A stretch of DNA of 7,991 nucleotides from Methanosarcinales archaeon (GTDB taxonomy: Archaea > Halobacteriota > Methanosarcinia > Methanosarcinales > Methanocomedenaceae): NCBI GenBank assembly GCA_030666885.1, contig DAOUWY010000070.1:1-7991 (forward strand), in the 5' to 3' direction. Below the pieces are notes generated by a model, which ran no database searches, was not told the origin of the DNA, and worked only from the letters and a program-made list of their open reading frames with translations. Positions 1 to 5,701 of this stretch are shown in pieces; the stretch's first letter is position 1; every line of letters starts with the position of its first letter. The translations under genes and the position numbers were made by a program.

Positions 1-579
1 GTCACCTATACCCCGGACTTAAGTCCAAGGCCTGTTAATAATACTCCGCCCCCTGATTTTCCATCTTGTCCGGCAATGTCCTTTTTAACAACTTCCCAGC
101 AATGAACAATACTTACAATAGCTACATGGGAATCTGTGGTAAGATTGATATAAGCCATAATATTGTATAAACTGTTGTTCAATTTAAATGCACCCATTTT
201 GATTGATAGGGCAGGGTGTGCGAGGGGATTAGATGCGCCCAGAAGCTAACAAGCTTGAATAGCATGAGTTCCGGGCACATCAAGCGCCCAAAAAACTTCG
301 GAGGGGATTCTGAAGAAAAGGGCGCATAATATGAAAAGATGGGGTGTAATTTAAAGGCTTTGATTTCTTACAGTGCTGTCCGGATCAGGCACGTCATGAA
401 GTCCAGGGCCAAGCCCATACTAAAAATTTGGACTGACATAATAGTTATCTATAAATACAATTATGTACTTTTTGAATCGCAAAGTGGTTAACACATCAAA
501 TAAATATGTTTGAAGTGTAGCAAATAATGGTTAATTTATCAATCTTATTAACTACAATAGATATTTAAGCCAACTAAGC
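1..579. other. Intergenic stretch with no defensible gene
   Basis: No convincing coding region is seen here. The minus strand has a short open frame at 197-6 without a ribosome binding site and with AT-rich codon choice unlike the real genes of this window. The plus strand has a 50-codon frame at 339-491 and a 9-codon frame at 233-262 that ends in TAG. A GC-rich stem-loop sits at 284-325. The last 150 bases are very AT-rich and lead into the tRNA gene; TTATTAA at 545-551 is a weak candidate TATA box, about 32 bases before the mature tRNA 5' end. Confidence 0.5.
284..325. other. GC-rich stem-loop
   Basis: GCGCCC (284-289) pairs perfectly with GGGCGC (320-325). Inside, after an A-rich internal loop, CTTC (296-299) can pair with GAAG (312-315). 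A second, longer partner for the right arm exists at 233-240 (ATGCGCCC against GGGCGCAT at 320-327), so two mutually exclusive folds are possible. I do not recognise an RNA family. No T-run follows on the plus strand, so this is not an obvious terminator. Confidence 0.3.
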
Positions 580-679
580 GCCAAGGTGGCGGAGCGGCTA
601 CGCAATCGCCTGCAGATATGCACATTATCATGTGCTGGCAGTAAGCGGTTTTATTCCGGTTCGAATCCGGACCTTGGCT
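580..679 (+). tRNA. tRNA-Cys (GCA anticodon), intron-containing
   Basis: A full cloverleaf can be drawn. The acceptor stem is GCCAAGG (580-586) with CCTTGGC (672-678). The D stem is GCGG/ACGC (589-592, 600-603). The anticodon stem is ATCGC (605-609) with GCGGT (645-649), which includes one G-U pair. The variable loop has five bases, and the T arm is TCCGG-TTCGAAT-CCGGA (655-671). The anticodon GCA is at 612-614, and the discriminator base U at 679 is the one expected for tRNA-Cys. No 3' CCA is encoded, as is common in archaea. The anticodon loop is interrupted by an intron; removing 616-643 restores the seven-base loop CTGCAGA. The gene stands alone, preceded by AT-rich DNA and followed by T-runs. 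Confidence 0.95.
616..643 (+). other. 28-nt archaeal tRNA intron with bulge-helix-bulge
   Basis: The exon-intron junctions form a canonical bulge-helix-bulge. The central 4-bp helix is CTGC (610-613) with GCAG (638-641). The two 3-nt bulges are AGA (614-616) and TAA (642-644). The outer helix is CGC (607-609) with GCG (645-647). Cutting between bases 2 and 3 of each bulge places the intron between tRNA positions 37 and 38, the canonical site. The intron itself folds into a 6-bp hairpin, GCACAT (620-625) with ATGTGC (630-635), with a four-base loop. Placing the intron at 617-644 would give the same mature tRNA, but 616-643 fits the splicing rule. The splicing endonuclease is not in this window. 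Confidence 0.88.
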
Positions 680-682
680 TAG

Positions 683-697
683 TTTTAATTTTTTTTT
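683..697 (+). terminator. T-run terminator of tRNA-Cys
   Basis: Two T-tracts, 683-686 and 689-697, begin four bases after the last base of the tRNA. Oligo-T stretches on the coding strand are the usual archaeal intrinsic termination signal, and no hairpin is needed. Confidence 0.6.
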
Positions 698-757
698 GAT
701 AGAGGCTGTCCAACAATTGCTTTCAGTAATAAATTTCTTGCTTCTTTTCAGATTTAA

Positions 758-1018
758 AGCTCCAATCAGCTTCCTTTTTCTTTGGATTTTGAATTACTGG
801 ACATCCTCGATAATCTTCAACATTGGGCGAGTATCGATTATCCTGGTGCAGATGGATGGTATCCGGGATATAGGGGGTCGGATGCAGGGCCTAAGTGGCG
901 TGCAAAAAAGCAGAGACTTTTTAATATTTACTGGGACTATTCAAAAAACCGCAGAGAGCGCATAGATTCGCAGAGAAAAACAACATATCTCTGCGCCTCT
1001 CAGCGTCCTCTGTGGTGA
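758..1018 (+). pseudogene. Possible gene remnant whose tail lies in the repeat element
   Basis: A frame is open from 758, with a possible TTG start at 782, to TGA at 1016-1018. The part before 913 encodes a reasonably protein-like stretch beginning LDFELLDILDNLQHW and containing DYPGADGWYPGYRGSD. From 913 onward the codons are supplied by the inverted-repeat element, so the last 35 residues or so cannot be original. There is no ribosome binding site before 782, and the frame is closed by TAA at 755-757. I do not recognise the family. It may be the 3' part of a gene interrupted by the element, or chance. Confidence is low. Confidence 0.2.
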
Positions 1019-1065
1019 ATCTTTTTTGCCATGATTCATTTATCCAGAATAAATTAAAAAGTCTC
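913..1065. repeat. MITE-like inverted-repeat element 1
   Basis: The 22-nt ends at 913-934 and 1044-1065 are inverted repeats matching at 19 of 22 positions; both begin GAGACTTTTTAAT and end CTGG when read inward. Inside is an imperfect palindrome (948-976 with 988-1016) made of short CGCAGAGA / CACAGAGG units. Its best helix is CGCAGAGA (969-976) with TCTCTGCG (988-995). No transposase is encoded and no clear target duplication is visible; the flanks are A-rich on both sides. The element ends 34 bases before the argC TATA box. The same ends occur at 3988-4134. It is either a non-autonomous mobile element or a conserved bidirectional termination structure, since a T5 run faces transcription entering from either side. 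Confidence 0.65.
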
Positions 1066-1098
1066 AAAAAAATAGCAAAAAACATAGCTGATAAATAG

Positions 1099-1108
1099 AT
1101 TATATATC
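1099..1108 (+). promoter_or_regulatory. TATA box of the argC operon
   Basis: ATTATATATC is a near-ideal archaeal TATA box, preceded by a purine-rich AAATAG that could act as BRE. Initiation about 25 bases downstream (near 1128-1130) would leave a leader of only 6-8 bases before ATG at 1136. This fits the absence of a Shine-Dalgarno sequence there, so argC is probably translated from a nearly leaderless mRNA. Confidence 0.6.
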
Positions 1109-1135
1109 CTAAAGAGTAGTAAATACAGTGATACT

Positions 1136-2146
1136 ATGATAAAAGCAGGGATTATCGGAGGCTCAGGCTACACAGGTGGCGAACTGATGCGCCTTTTGAC
1201 CAGCCACCCAGACGTAGAAGTGGTATGCGTGACCTCACGGCGCCTGGACGGCGCTTTGGTGAGTGACACACACCCGCACCTGAGAGGTTTTACTAACCTG
1301 AAGTTCCAAAACCTAAGTGCAGGTGAAGTGGCGGGCCAGTGTGATGTGGTCTTCACTGCAGTACCCCACGGCAGTGCCATGGATGTGGTACCGCCTGTAC
1401 TGGACGCTGGCACAAAGGTCATCGACCTAAGCGCGGATTACCGGCTGCCTGTCAGTGTGTTCGAAAAGACTTACAACCTTAAACACAAAGCACCGAAGGA
1501 GGCCGTTTACGGCCTGCCTGAACTGCATCCTGAAGTGGCCGGTGCATCGATGATCGCCAATCCAGGATGTTATCCGACCGGCGCAACCCTGGCGGCTGCA
1601 CCACTGACAGCCGCAGGGCTGGTTGAGCTGGTGGTCTTTGACTCAAAGAGCGGTATATCCGGTGCCGGTGCTGAACCAAGTGGAGTATCCCACTACCCGA
1701 ACATGGCAGAGAATGTGCAGGCGTACAAGCTCACTACCCACCGCCACGGTGTCGAGATGCGCCAGGAACTGGGGCGGTTGGATAAGAATACCAGAGTCAG
1801 TTTCACGCCACATGTAGTCCCATCGGTTAGGGGTATCCTGACCACAGCCCACCTGTTCCTGAAAGAAGATATGGATACAGGGCAGGTTGCCGATATCTAC
1901 AACCGGTTCTATAAGGATAAACCGTTCATCCGTCTTATGGATGGCATTCCCATGCTGGGTCCGGTACGGGGTTCCAATTTCTGCGATATAGGGTTTGGGA
2001 TGGATGCCGAAGGGCAGCGGTTAGTTGTGGTATCTGCCATTGACAACCTGGTTAAAGGAGCATCGGGACAGGCGGTGCAGAACATGAACCTGATGTTCGG
2101 ACTTGACGAAACCACAGGACTATGGAATCCGGCAACCTTTCCCTGA
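1136..2146 (+). CDS. argC: N-acetyl-gamma-glutamyl-phosphate reductase
   Basis: This cytosolic enzyme reduces N-acetylglutamyl-5-phosphate to the semialdehyde with NADPH, the third step of ornithine/arginine synthesis (EC 1.2.1.38). The 336-residue protein has the usual family length. The N-terminal Rossmann fold opens with GIIGGSGYTGGEL (residues 5-17). The catalytic cysteine is C145 in NPGCYPTGA, and the HRHGVE segment (202-207) holds the conserved active-site histidine region. The C-terminal IDNLVKGASGQAVQN (302-316) is the classic family end motif. The usual SGAGR is SGAGA here, a minor variation. ATG 1136 is the first start after the TATA box and gives the canonical N-terminus. It is the first gene of a three-gene operon with the CBS protein and argJ. 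Family identity is very secure. Confidence 0.97.
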   Translation: MIKAGIIGGSGYTGGELMRLLTSHPDVEVVCVTSRRLDGALVSDTHPHLRGFTNLKFQNLSAGEVAGQCDVVFTAVPHGSAMDVVPPVLDAGTKVIDLSADYRLPVSVFEKTYNLKHKAPKEAVYGLPELHPEVAGASMIANPGCYPTGATLAAAPLTAAGLVELVVFDSKSGISGAGAEPSGVSHYPNMAENVQAYKLTTHRHGVEMRQELGRLDKNTRVSFTPHVVPSVRGILTTAHLFLKEDMDTGQVADIYNRFYKDKPFIRLMDGIPMLGPVRGSNFCDIGFGMDAEGQRLVVVSAIDNLVKGASGQAVQNMNLMFGLDETTGLWNPATFP

Positions 2147-2151
2147 GGAGT

Positions 2152-2174
2152 GCCCTAAGAAGGGCCAAAAGGAG
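2152..2174 (+). promoter_or_regulatory. Small hairpin and Shine-Dalgarno between argC and the CBS gene
   Basis: GCCCT (2152-2156) and AGGGC (2161-2165) form a 5-bp hairpin with loop AAGA just after the argC stop. GGAG (2171-2174) follows and is eight bases before the ATG at 2183. The hairpin does not cover the ribosome binding site. It could mark mRNA processing or simply be chance; the ribosome binding site itself is clear. Confidence 0.4.
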
Positions 2175-2182
2175 TTATAATT

Positions 2183-2653
2183 ATGCAGGTAAATGAGATC
2201 ATGACAGAGAACGTAATATTTTGCAGTCCCGACGACCCGGTCAAACATGCTGCCCGGTTACTCAGGGAGCATAAAATAGGCGGGATACCAGTGGTACAGG
2301 ATAGTAAAGTGACAGGTATGATCACAGAAAGTGATATCCTTAAATTGCTGGAAGTACCGGAAAGGGATAGCCAGCTCTGGCTGCCCAGCCCCTTCGAGAT
2401 CATTGAAGTGCCACTTCGGGAACTTATCGGATGGGAAGAGGTCAGCCATGCACTGGATGATGTGGGTAACAAGAAGGTCAGCGATGTAATGAGCCATCCC
2501 GTGGTCACCGCAGATGTTTTGGAAAGCCTGGAGACTGTGGCATCGAGAATGGTCAAACATAATGTTGTTAGGGTACCTGTTATCAAGGACAGTGAACTGG
2601 TAGGCATTGTGACGCGCCATGATATTATTGCCGGGCTGGCTTTATCAGCTTAG
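2183..2653 (+). CDS. Two-CBS-domain protein of the arg operon
   Basis: This is a stand-alone Bateman module of 156 residues. The first CBS domain spans about residues 1-57 (MTENVIFCSPDDPV, GGIPVVQD, VTGMITESDILKLL). The second spans about 98-154 (VSDVMSHPVVTADVLES, VVRVPVIKD, ELVGIVTRHDIIAGL). The linker at about 62-95 (WLPSPFEIIEVPLRELI) resembles that of other archaeal CBS-pair proteins. There are no membrane segments and no fused catalytic domain. CBS pairs of this family bind adenine nucleotides or S-adenosylmethionine. The position between argC and argJ, with 36 and 14 bases of spacing, makes co-transcription almost certain. It suggests, by inference only, a role in sensing energy or nucleotide state for arginine synthesis. 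A strong ribosome binding site (GGAG, 2171-2174) supports this start. The ligand is unknown. Confidence 0.9.
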   Translation: MQVNEIMTENVIFCSPDDPVKHAARLLREHKIGGIPVVQDSKVTGMITESDILKLLEVPERDSQLWLPSPFEIIEVPLRELIGWEEVSHALDDVGNKKVSDVMSHPVVTADVLESLETVASRMVKHNVVRVPVIKDSELVGIVTRHDIIAGLALSA

Positions 2654-2667
2654 CTTGATGGGAGCTG

Positions 2668-3849
2668 TTGCTGTTGCAGTTTAAGTTCATAGATGGCGGC
2701 ATCTGTGCCGTCAAAGGCGTCTCAGCCTGGGGTGTAAAGCAGGATAAGTACGGCCTGGCGCTTATAAAAGCCAACGGCAGTGCAGCAGGCGTGTTCACTC
2801 GCAACCGGGTCATAGCTGCACCCCTGGTACTTACGAGGGAACACCTTGAAGGGGGCAGGTTATCTGCAGTGATAGCCAACAGCGGCAATGCCAATGCATT
2901 TACAGGGCCGGAAGGGATGGAGGATGCCAGGGCTATGGCTAAATTGGCAGCCAGAGGTCCGGGCCTGGATGAGAGGACTGTAGCAGTGGCATCCACGGGT
3001 GTTATAGGTCACAGGCTTGATCTTAATATTATAAGTTCACAGGTGGGGGCGGTGACAGCGGGTTTGACTGGTTCGGCAAATGGCAGTACAGCCGCTGCCA
3101 GGGCTATTATGACCACAGATACCTTTTCCAAGGAGGTGGCAGTTGAACTTCCCAACGGCACACGTATTGGCGGGATAGCCAAGGGCAGCGGCATGATCGC
3201 CCCGAATATGGGTACTATGCTGGCTTTCCTGTACACTGATACTGCGATGGATCCTGGTGAGCTTGGAAAGTATCTTAAGCGGGCAGTGGATAAGAGTTTC
3301 AATATGGTTGTGGTGGACGGGGATACCAGCACAAATGATATGGTATTGATAACCGCCACCGGACAAATGGGTCACACCGACCCGGAAGAGTTCGGACAGG
3401 GTCTGGAAGCAGTATGCACCGCACTTGCCAGGATGATCGCCAAAGACGGTGAAGGTGCTACCTGCCTGATCGAGGCAAGGGTCACGGGGGCAGCAAACGA
3501 AAGTGACGCAGTACTGGCTGCAAAGGCCGTCATCACATCACCCCTTGTAAAATCCGCAATATTCGGCCATGATCCAAACTGGGGCAGGGTGGTGGCTGCA
3601 GTGGGATATTCAGGTGCAGAAATGGAACCGGACTGTATCAGCCTGATGTTTGCCAATAATTATGCATCTGCCTCGCTGGTGGAAAAAGGAAAGATCGTCA
3701 GTACTCCGGAAGATACGCTTAAGGAGATTATGGGTTCAAAAGAGGTTATCATCATGGTGGACCTTGGAGTGGGTAGCGGATGTGCTACTGCCTGGGGATG
3801 TGACCTGTCCTACGACTATGTGCGGATCAATGCCGAATATACTACATAA
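2668..3849 (+). CDS. argJ: Glutamate N-acetyltransferase (ornithine acetyltransferase)
   Basis: ArgJ transfers the acetyl group from N-acetylornithine to glutamate (EC 2.3.1.35), closing the acetyl cycle of arginine synthesis; some members also use acetyl-CoA. The protein is a self-cleaving N-terminal nucleophile enzyme. The cleavage segment is GMIAPNMGTMLAF (175-187), with T183 as the expected nucleophile and new N-terminus of the beta chain. STGVIG (109-114) supplies the oxyanion-hole Thr-Gly. The C-terminus GCDLSYDYVRINAEYTT is the intact family ending. Length (393) is normal. There is no ATG near the start: TTG at 2668 or TTG at 2674 must be used. GGGAG at 2660-2664 is better spaced (9 bases) from 2674, so the true start may be two codons further in. 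It lies 14 bases after the CBS gene, in the same operon. argB and argD are not in this window. Confidence 0.95.
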   Translation: MLLQFKFIDGGICAVKGVSAWGVKQDKYGLALIKANGSAAGVFTRNRVIAAPLVLTREHLEGGRLSAVIANSGNANAFTGPEGMEDARAMAKLAARGPGLDERTVAVASTGVIGHRLDLNIISSQVGAVTAGLTGSANGSTAAARAIMTTDTFSKEVAVELPNGTRIGGIAKGSGMIAPNMGTMLAFLYTDTAMDPGELGKYLKRAVDKSFNMVVVDGDTSTNDMVLITATGQMGHTDPEEFGQGLEAVCTALARMIAKDGEGATCLIEARVTGAANESDAVLAAKAVITSPLVKSAIFGHDPNWGRVVAAVGYSGAEMEPDCISLMFANNYASASLVEKGKIVSTPEDTLKEIMGSKEVIIMVDLGVGSGCATAWGCDLSYDYVRINAEYTT

Positions 3850-4203
3850 TGGGATTTTCATATACAAGGTTAAAAGGAAACTTCTTTAGTTACTATTCAG
3901 CCACCCTATAAACTATTTACGTATAGGAAAGTATAGACGCATTTCCTTCTCTCGCATTTAAAATAGATAAGTTGAGTATCTACTTCAGAGACTTTTTATT
4001 ATCTTCTGGTCTTTTGAACTATAACGAACCGCATATGAACGCAAATGAACGCAGATTTCGCATGCAGTATCCGCGTTCATCTGCGGTTAAAAGAACTGAT
4101 TAATAAGTGTAATCAAAAAATAATAAAAAGTCTTAATTAGAACATCCAATCCATACAGACATGCCAAACACTTCCATGATGGGAGCTTGGTACCCTAAAT
4201 TTA
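3850..4203. other. Intergenic region after argJ
   Basis: No gene is seen here. A short hairpin, AGGAAA (3925-3930) with TTTCCT (3942-3947), followed by pyrimidine-rich DNA could help end the argJ transcript. The second inverted-repeat element fills 3988-4134. AT-rich sequence TAAATTTAAT at 4195-4204 overlaps the annotated start of the radical SAM gene and could be a TATA box for an internal start at 4234. Confidence 0.5.
3988..4134. repeat. MITE-like inverted-repeat element 2
   Basis: The ends carry a perfect 14-bp inverted repeat, AGACTTTTTATTAT (3989-4002) with its complement at 4120-4133. Over 22 nt the two ends agree at 18 positions, and the left end begins GAGAC and ends CTGG exactly as in the element at 913-1065. 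The core is a second palindrome: AACCGCATATGAACGC (4027-4042) matches the complement of 4073-4088 at 15 of 16 positions, with an extra ATGAACGCAGAT unit in the loop. TCTTTT (4010-4015) and AAAAGA (4089-4094) can also pair. No open reading frame of note lies inside, and no target duplication is evident. It may be a non-autonomous mobile element or a bidirectional terminator. Confidence 0.65.
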
Positions 4204-5301
4204 ATGTCCGGCAGAACATATACAAGTCCGACAATGGAACATGAAAACGGATCAGGTTCATTCTACACCAGTCTTCCACACGGCTGCCAGCTCTGCTACA
4301 AGGGTGCAAAAATGGTACTCTTCGTAACCGGATTATGCCACAAAAGCTGTTTCTACTGCCCCGTCTCTGAAAAACGGATGCGTAAAGATGTAACATTCGC
4401 TAACGAGCGCCCGGTATCGTCAGATAATGACATCCTGGACGAGGCCCGCAGCATGAATGCCCTGGGCACCGGGATAACCGGAGGTGAACCCCTGCTGGTG
4501 CCGGACAGGGTACTCGGGTATATCAAGCTCCTGAAAGCCAGCTTTGGCAGTGAGCATCACATCCACCTTTATACTGCCCAGTCCCCAGGCAGAGTAATTC
4601 TAAAAGAGCTTAAAACGGCAGGACTCGATGAGATACGATTCCACCCGCAACCGGAAATCTGGGACCATCTGCCAGTGTCAGGCTTCGCCCGGTCGCTGGA
4701 AATAGCGAAAGAACTGGGTATGGATGCAGGTTTTGAGATACCTTCCCTGCCGGGTTCAGAGCAGGTTGCAGGTTTTGCCAGGGATTGTAATGTGTTCATA
4801 AACCTGAATGAACTGGAGTTCTCACAGACAAATGCAGGGGCACTTAAAGCCCGGGGTTATTCTGCCCTGGATGATGAAAGCTGTCGTGCAACCGGCAGCA
4901 GGGATGTAGCGTATAGTATTATCCGTAAGGACCCGGGGTCAAAGGCACATTTCTGCTCATCCCGCTTTAAGGATGCAGTCCAGTTGCGCAATAGGCTGCT
5001 GCGAACTGCCAACCAATCTGAGCGTGAATTTGATGAAGTGACCCCGGACGGTACATTATTCTACGGTGTGATAGAAGGTGATGTGGAAAGGATCACAAAG
5101 ATGCTGAGTTTACTGGAGGTGCCCCGGCAGCTTTTTGAGCTGCGGGATGGCAGGGTGGAACTGGCCTGGTGGGTGCTGGAGGAGATTGCGTCAGAAATCA
5201 GGGGCCGGTTCCGGTCATGGTATGAAGAATGCTACCCCACATATGGCAGGTTGGTGGTTGAAAGGATTCCCATCGATACGGCTGTAGATTTCACAATTTG
5301 A
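4204..5301 (+). CDS. Radical SAM protein, COG2108-like
   Basis: This uncharacterised radical SAM enzyme has 365 residues. The 4Fe-4S/SAM motif is CHKSCFYC (C45, C49, C52), and GGEP (93-96) is the SAM-contacting motif, so the radical core looks intact. Upstream lies a CxxC pair, C28 and C31, in GCQLCYKGAKMVLFVTG. C251 in HFCSSRFKDAVQLRNRLLR is a further candidate metal ligand in a conserved-looking C-terminal block. This arrangement matches archaeal proteins described as related to pyruvate formate-lyase activating enzymes, whose substrate is unknown to me. ATG 4204 has no well-placed ribosome binding site (GGGAG at 4181 is too far). ATG 4234 could be used if TAAATTTAAT at 4195 is a TATA box, which would remove ten residues and leave all motifs. 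It is probably transcribed alone; the neighbours do not suggest a pathway. Confidence 0.9.
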   Translation: MSGRTYTSPTMEHENGSGSFYTSLPHGCQLCYKGAKMVLFVTGLCHKSCFYCPVSEKRMRKDVTFANERPVSSDNDILDEARSMNALGTGITGGEPLLVPDRVLGYIKLLKASFGSEHHIHLYTAQSPGRVILKELKTAGLDEIRFHPQPEIWDHLPVSGFARSLEIAKELGMDAGFEIPSLPGSEQVAGFARDCNVFINLNELEFSQTNAGALKARGYSALDDESCRATGSRDVAYSIIRKDPGSKAHFCSSRFKDAVQLRNRLLRTANQSEREFDEVTPDGTLFYGVIEGDVERITKMLSLLEVPRQLFELRDGRVELAWWVLEEIASEIRGRFRSWYEECYPTYGRLVVERIPIDTAVDFTI

Positions 5302-5307
5302 CGCCAA

Positions 5308-5319
5308 CTTTTATTTACC
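5308..5319 (+). promoter_or_regulatory. Candidate TATA box before the DUF2551 gene
   Basis: CTTTTATTTACC lies about 50 bases before ATG 5363. Initiation near 5340 would give a leader of some 23 bases. The match is moderate and the sequence begins only a few bases after the preceding stop codon. Read-through from the radical SAM gene is the alternative. Confidence 0.35.
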
Positions 5320-5362
5320 TTAAAGTGAACATATTGAATCCTGGTTTTACTGATAAATATTG

Positions 5363-5677
5363 ATGGTGGTAATACTGAACAAGACCAATGATCAAGTCAA
5401 AGAACGGCTAATTAAATATTTACGTAAGGATGAGACCAATCTGCGTAAGACTGTCCTGAAGATGTTCCTTATCGGAAAAACATATACTACGAATGACATC
5501 TACAATAATCTTGTACAACAGGGCTTTGACTTGAACTATCGCGGCGTCTCTGCAATGGTAGGCTTGATGAATACCCGTCTCGGTATCCTTCGTGTTGATG
5601 TGACAAGGGAGCACAACCATTATTCTTTGAAAGATGATTTCAAAGTTGACGTACAGACTGTACTGGATAATTTTTAA
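5363..5677 (+). CDS. DUF2551 domain protein, probable winged helix
   Basis: This small cytosolic protein of about 104 residues matches, from memory, the DUF2551 family of methanogens and relatives. The recognisable parts are the basic N-terminal helix (VKERLIKYLRKDETNLRKTVLKMFL), the segment TYTTNDIYNNLVQQGFDLNYRGVSAMVGLM, and the end LGILRVDVTREHNHYSLKDDF. The helix-turn-helix-like spacing followed by a strand pair suggests a winged-helix fold and possibly DNA or RNA binding; this is inference. ATG 5363 is preferred over the adjoining TTG 5360; no strong ribosome binding site is seen for either. It ends 24 bases before nadX on the same strand, so the two are probably one transcript. Confidence 0.82.
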   Translation: MVVILNKTNDQVKERLIKYLRKDETNLRKTVLKMFLIGKTYTTNDIYNNLVQQGFDLNYRGVSAMVGLMNTRLGILRVDVTREHNHYSLKDDFKVDVQTVLDNF

Positions 5678-5701
5678 TAAATACTAAAAAGAGATGCTAA
5701 T

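Noticed and set aside
6..197. 63-residue minus-strand frame
   Set aside because: No ribosome binding site before its ATG, AT-rich codons unlike the real genes, no family recognised, and the frame is closed by TAG upstream near 249. It could be a gene end but nothing supports it.
339..491. 50-codon plus-strand frame beginning MGCNLKALISYSAV
   Set aside because: Only a weak AAAAG upstream, no recognisable motif, and it lies in AT-rich DNA between the stem-loop and the tRNA.
640..700. tRNA 3' end as an integration (att) site
   Set aside because: No second copy of the tRNA 3' end is seen in the window and no integrase is encoded.
696..965. 89-residue plus-strand frame starting in the T-run after the tRNA
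   Set aside because: The start codon is in the terminator, the hydrophobic start comes from T-rich DNA, and the end runs into the repeat element.
901..1080. Target-site duplication around element 1 (AAAAAAGCA against AAAAAAATAGCA)
   Set aside because: Poly-A runs are easily matched by chance and the copies are not identical, so it is not claimed.
1168..2607. Several minus- and plus-strand frames overlapping argC and the CBS gene
   Set aside because: They are frame shadows of strongly supported genes, with low-complexity Ser/Thr/Leu-rich translations.
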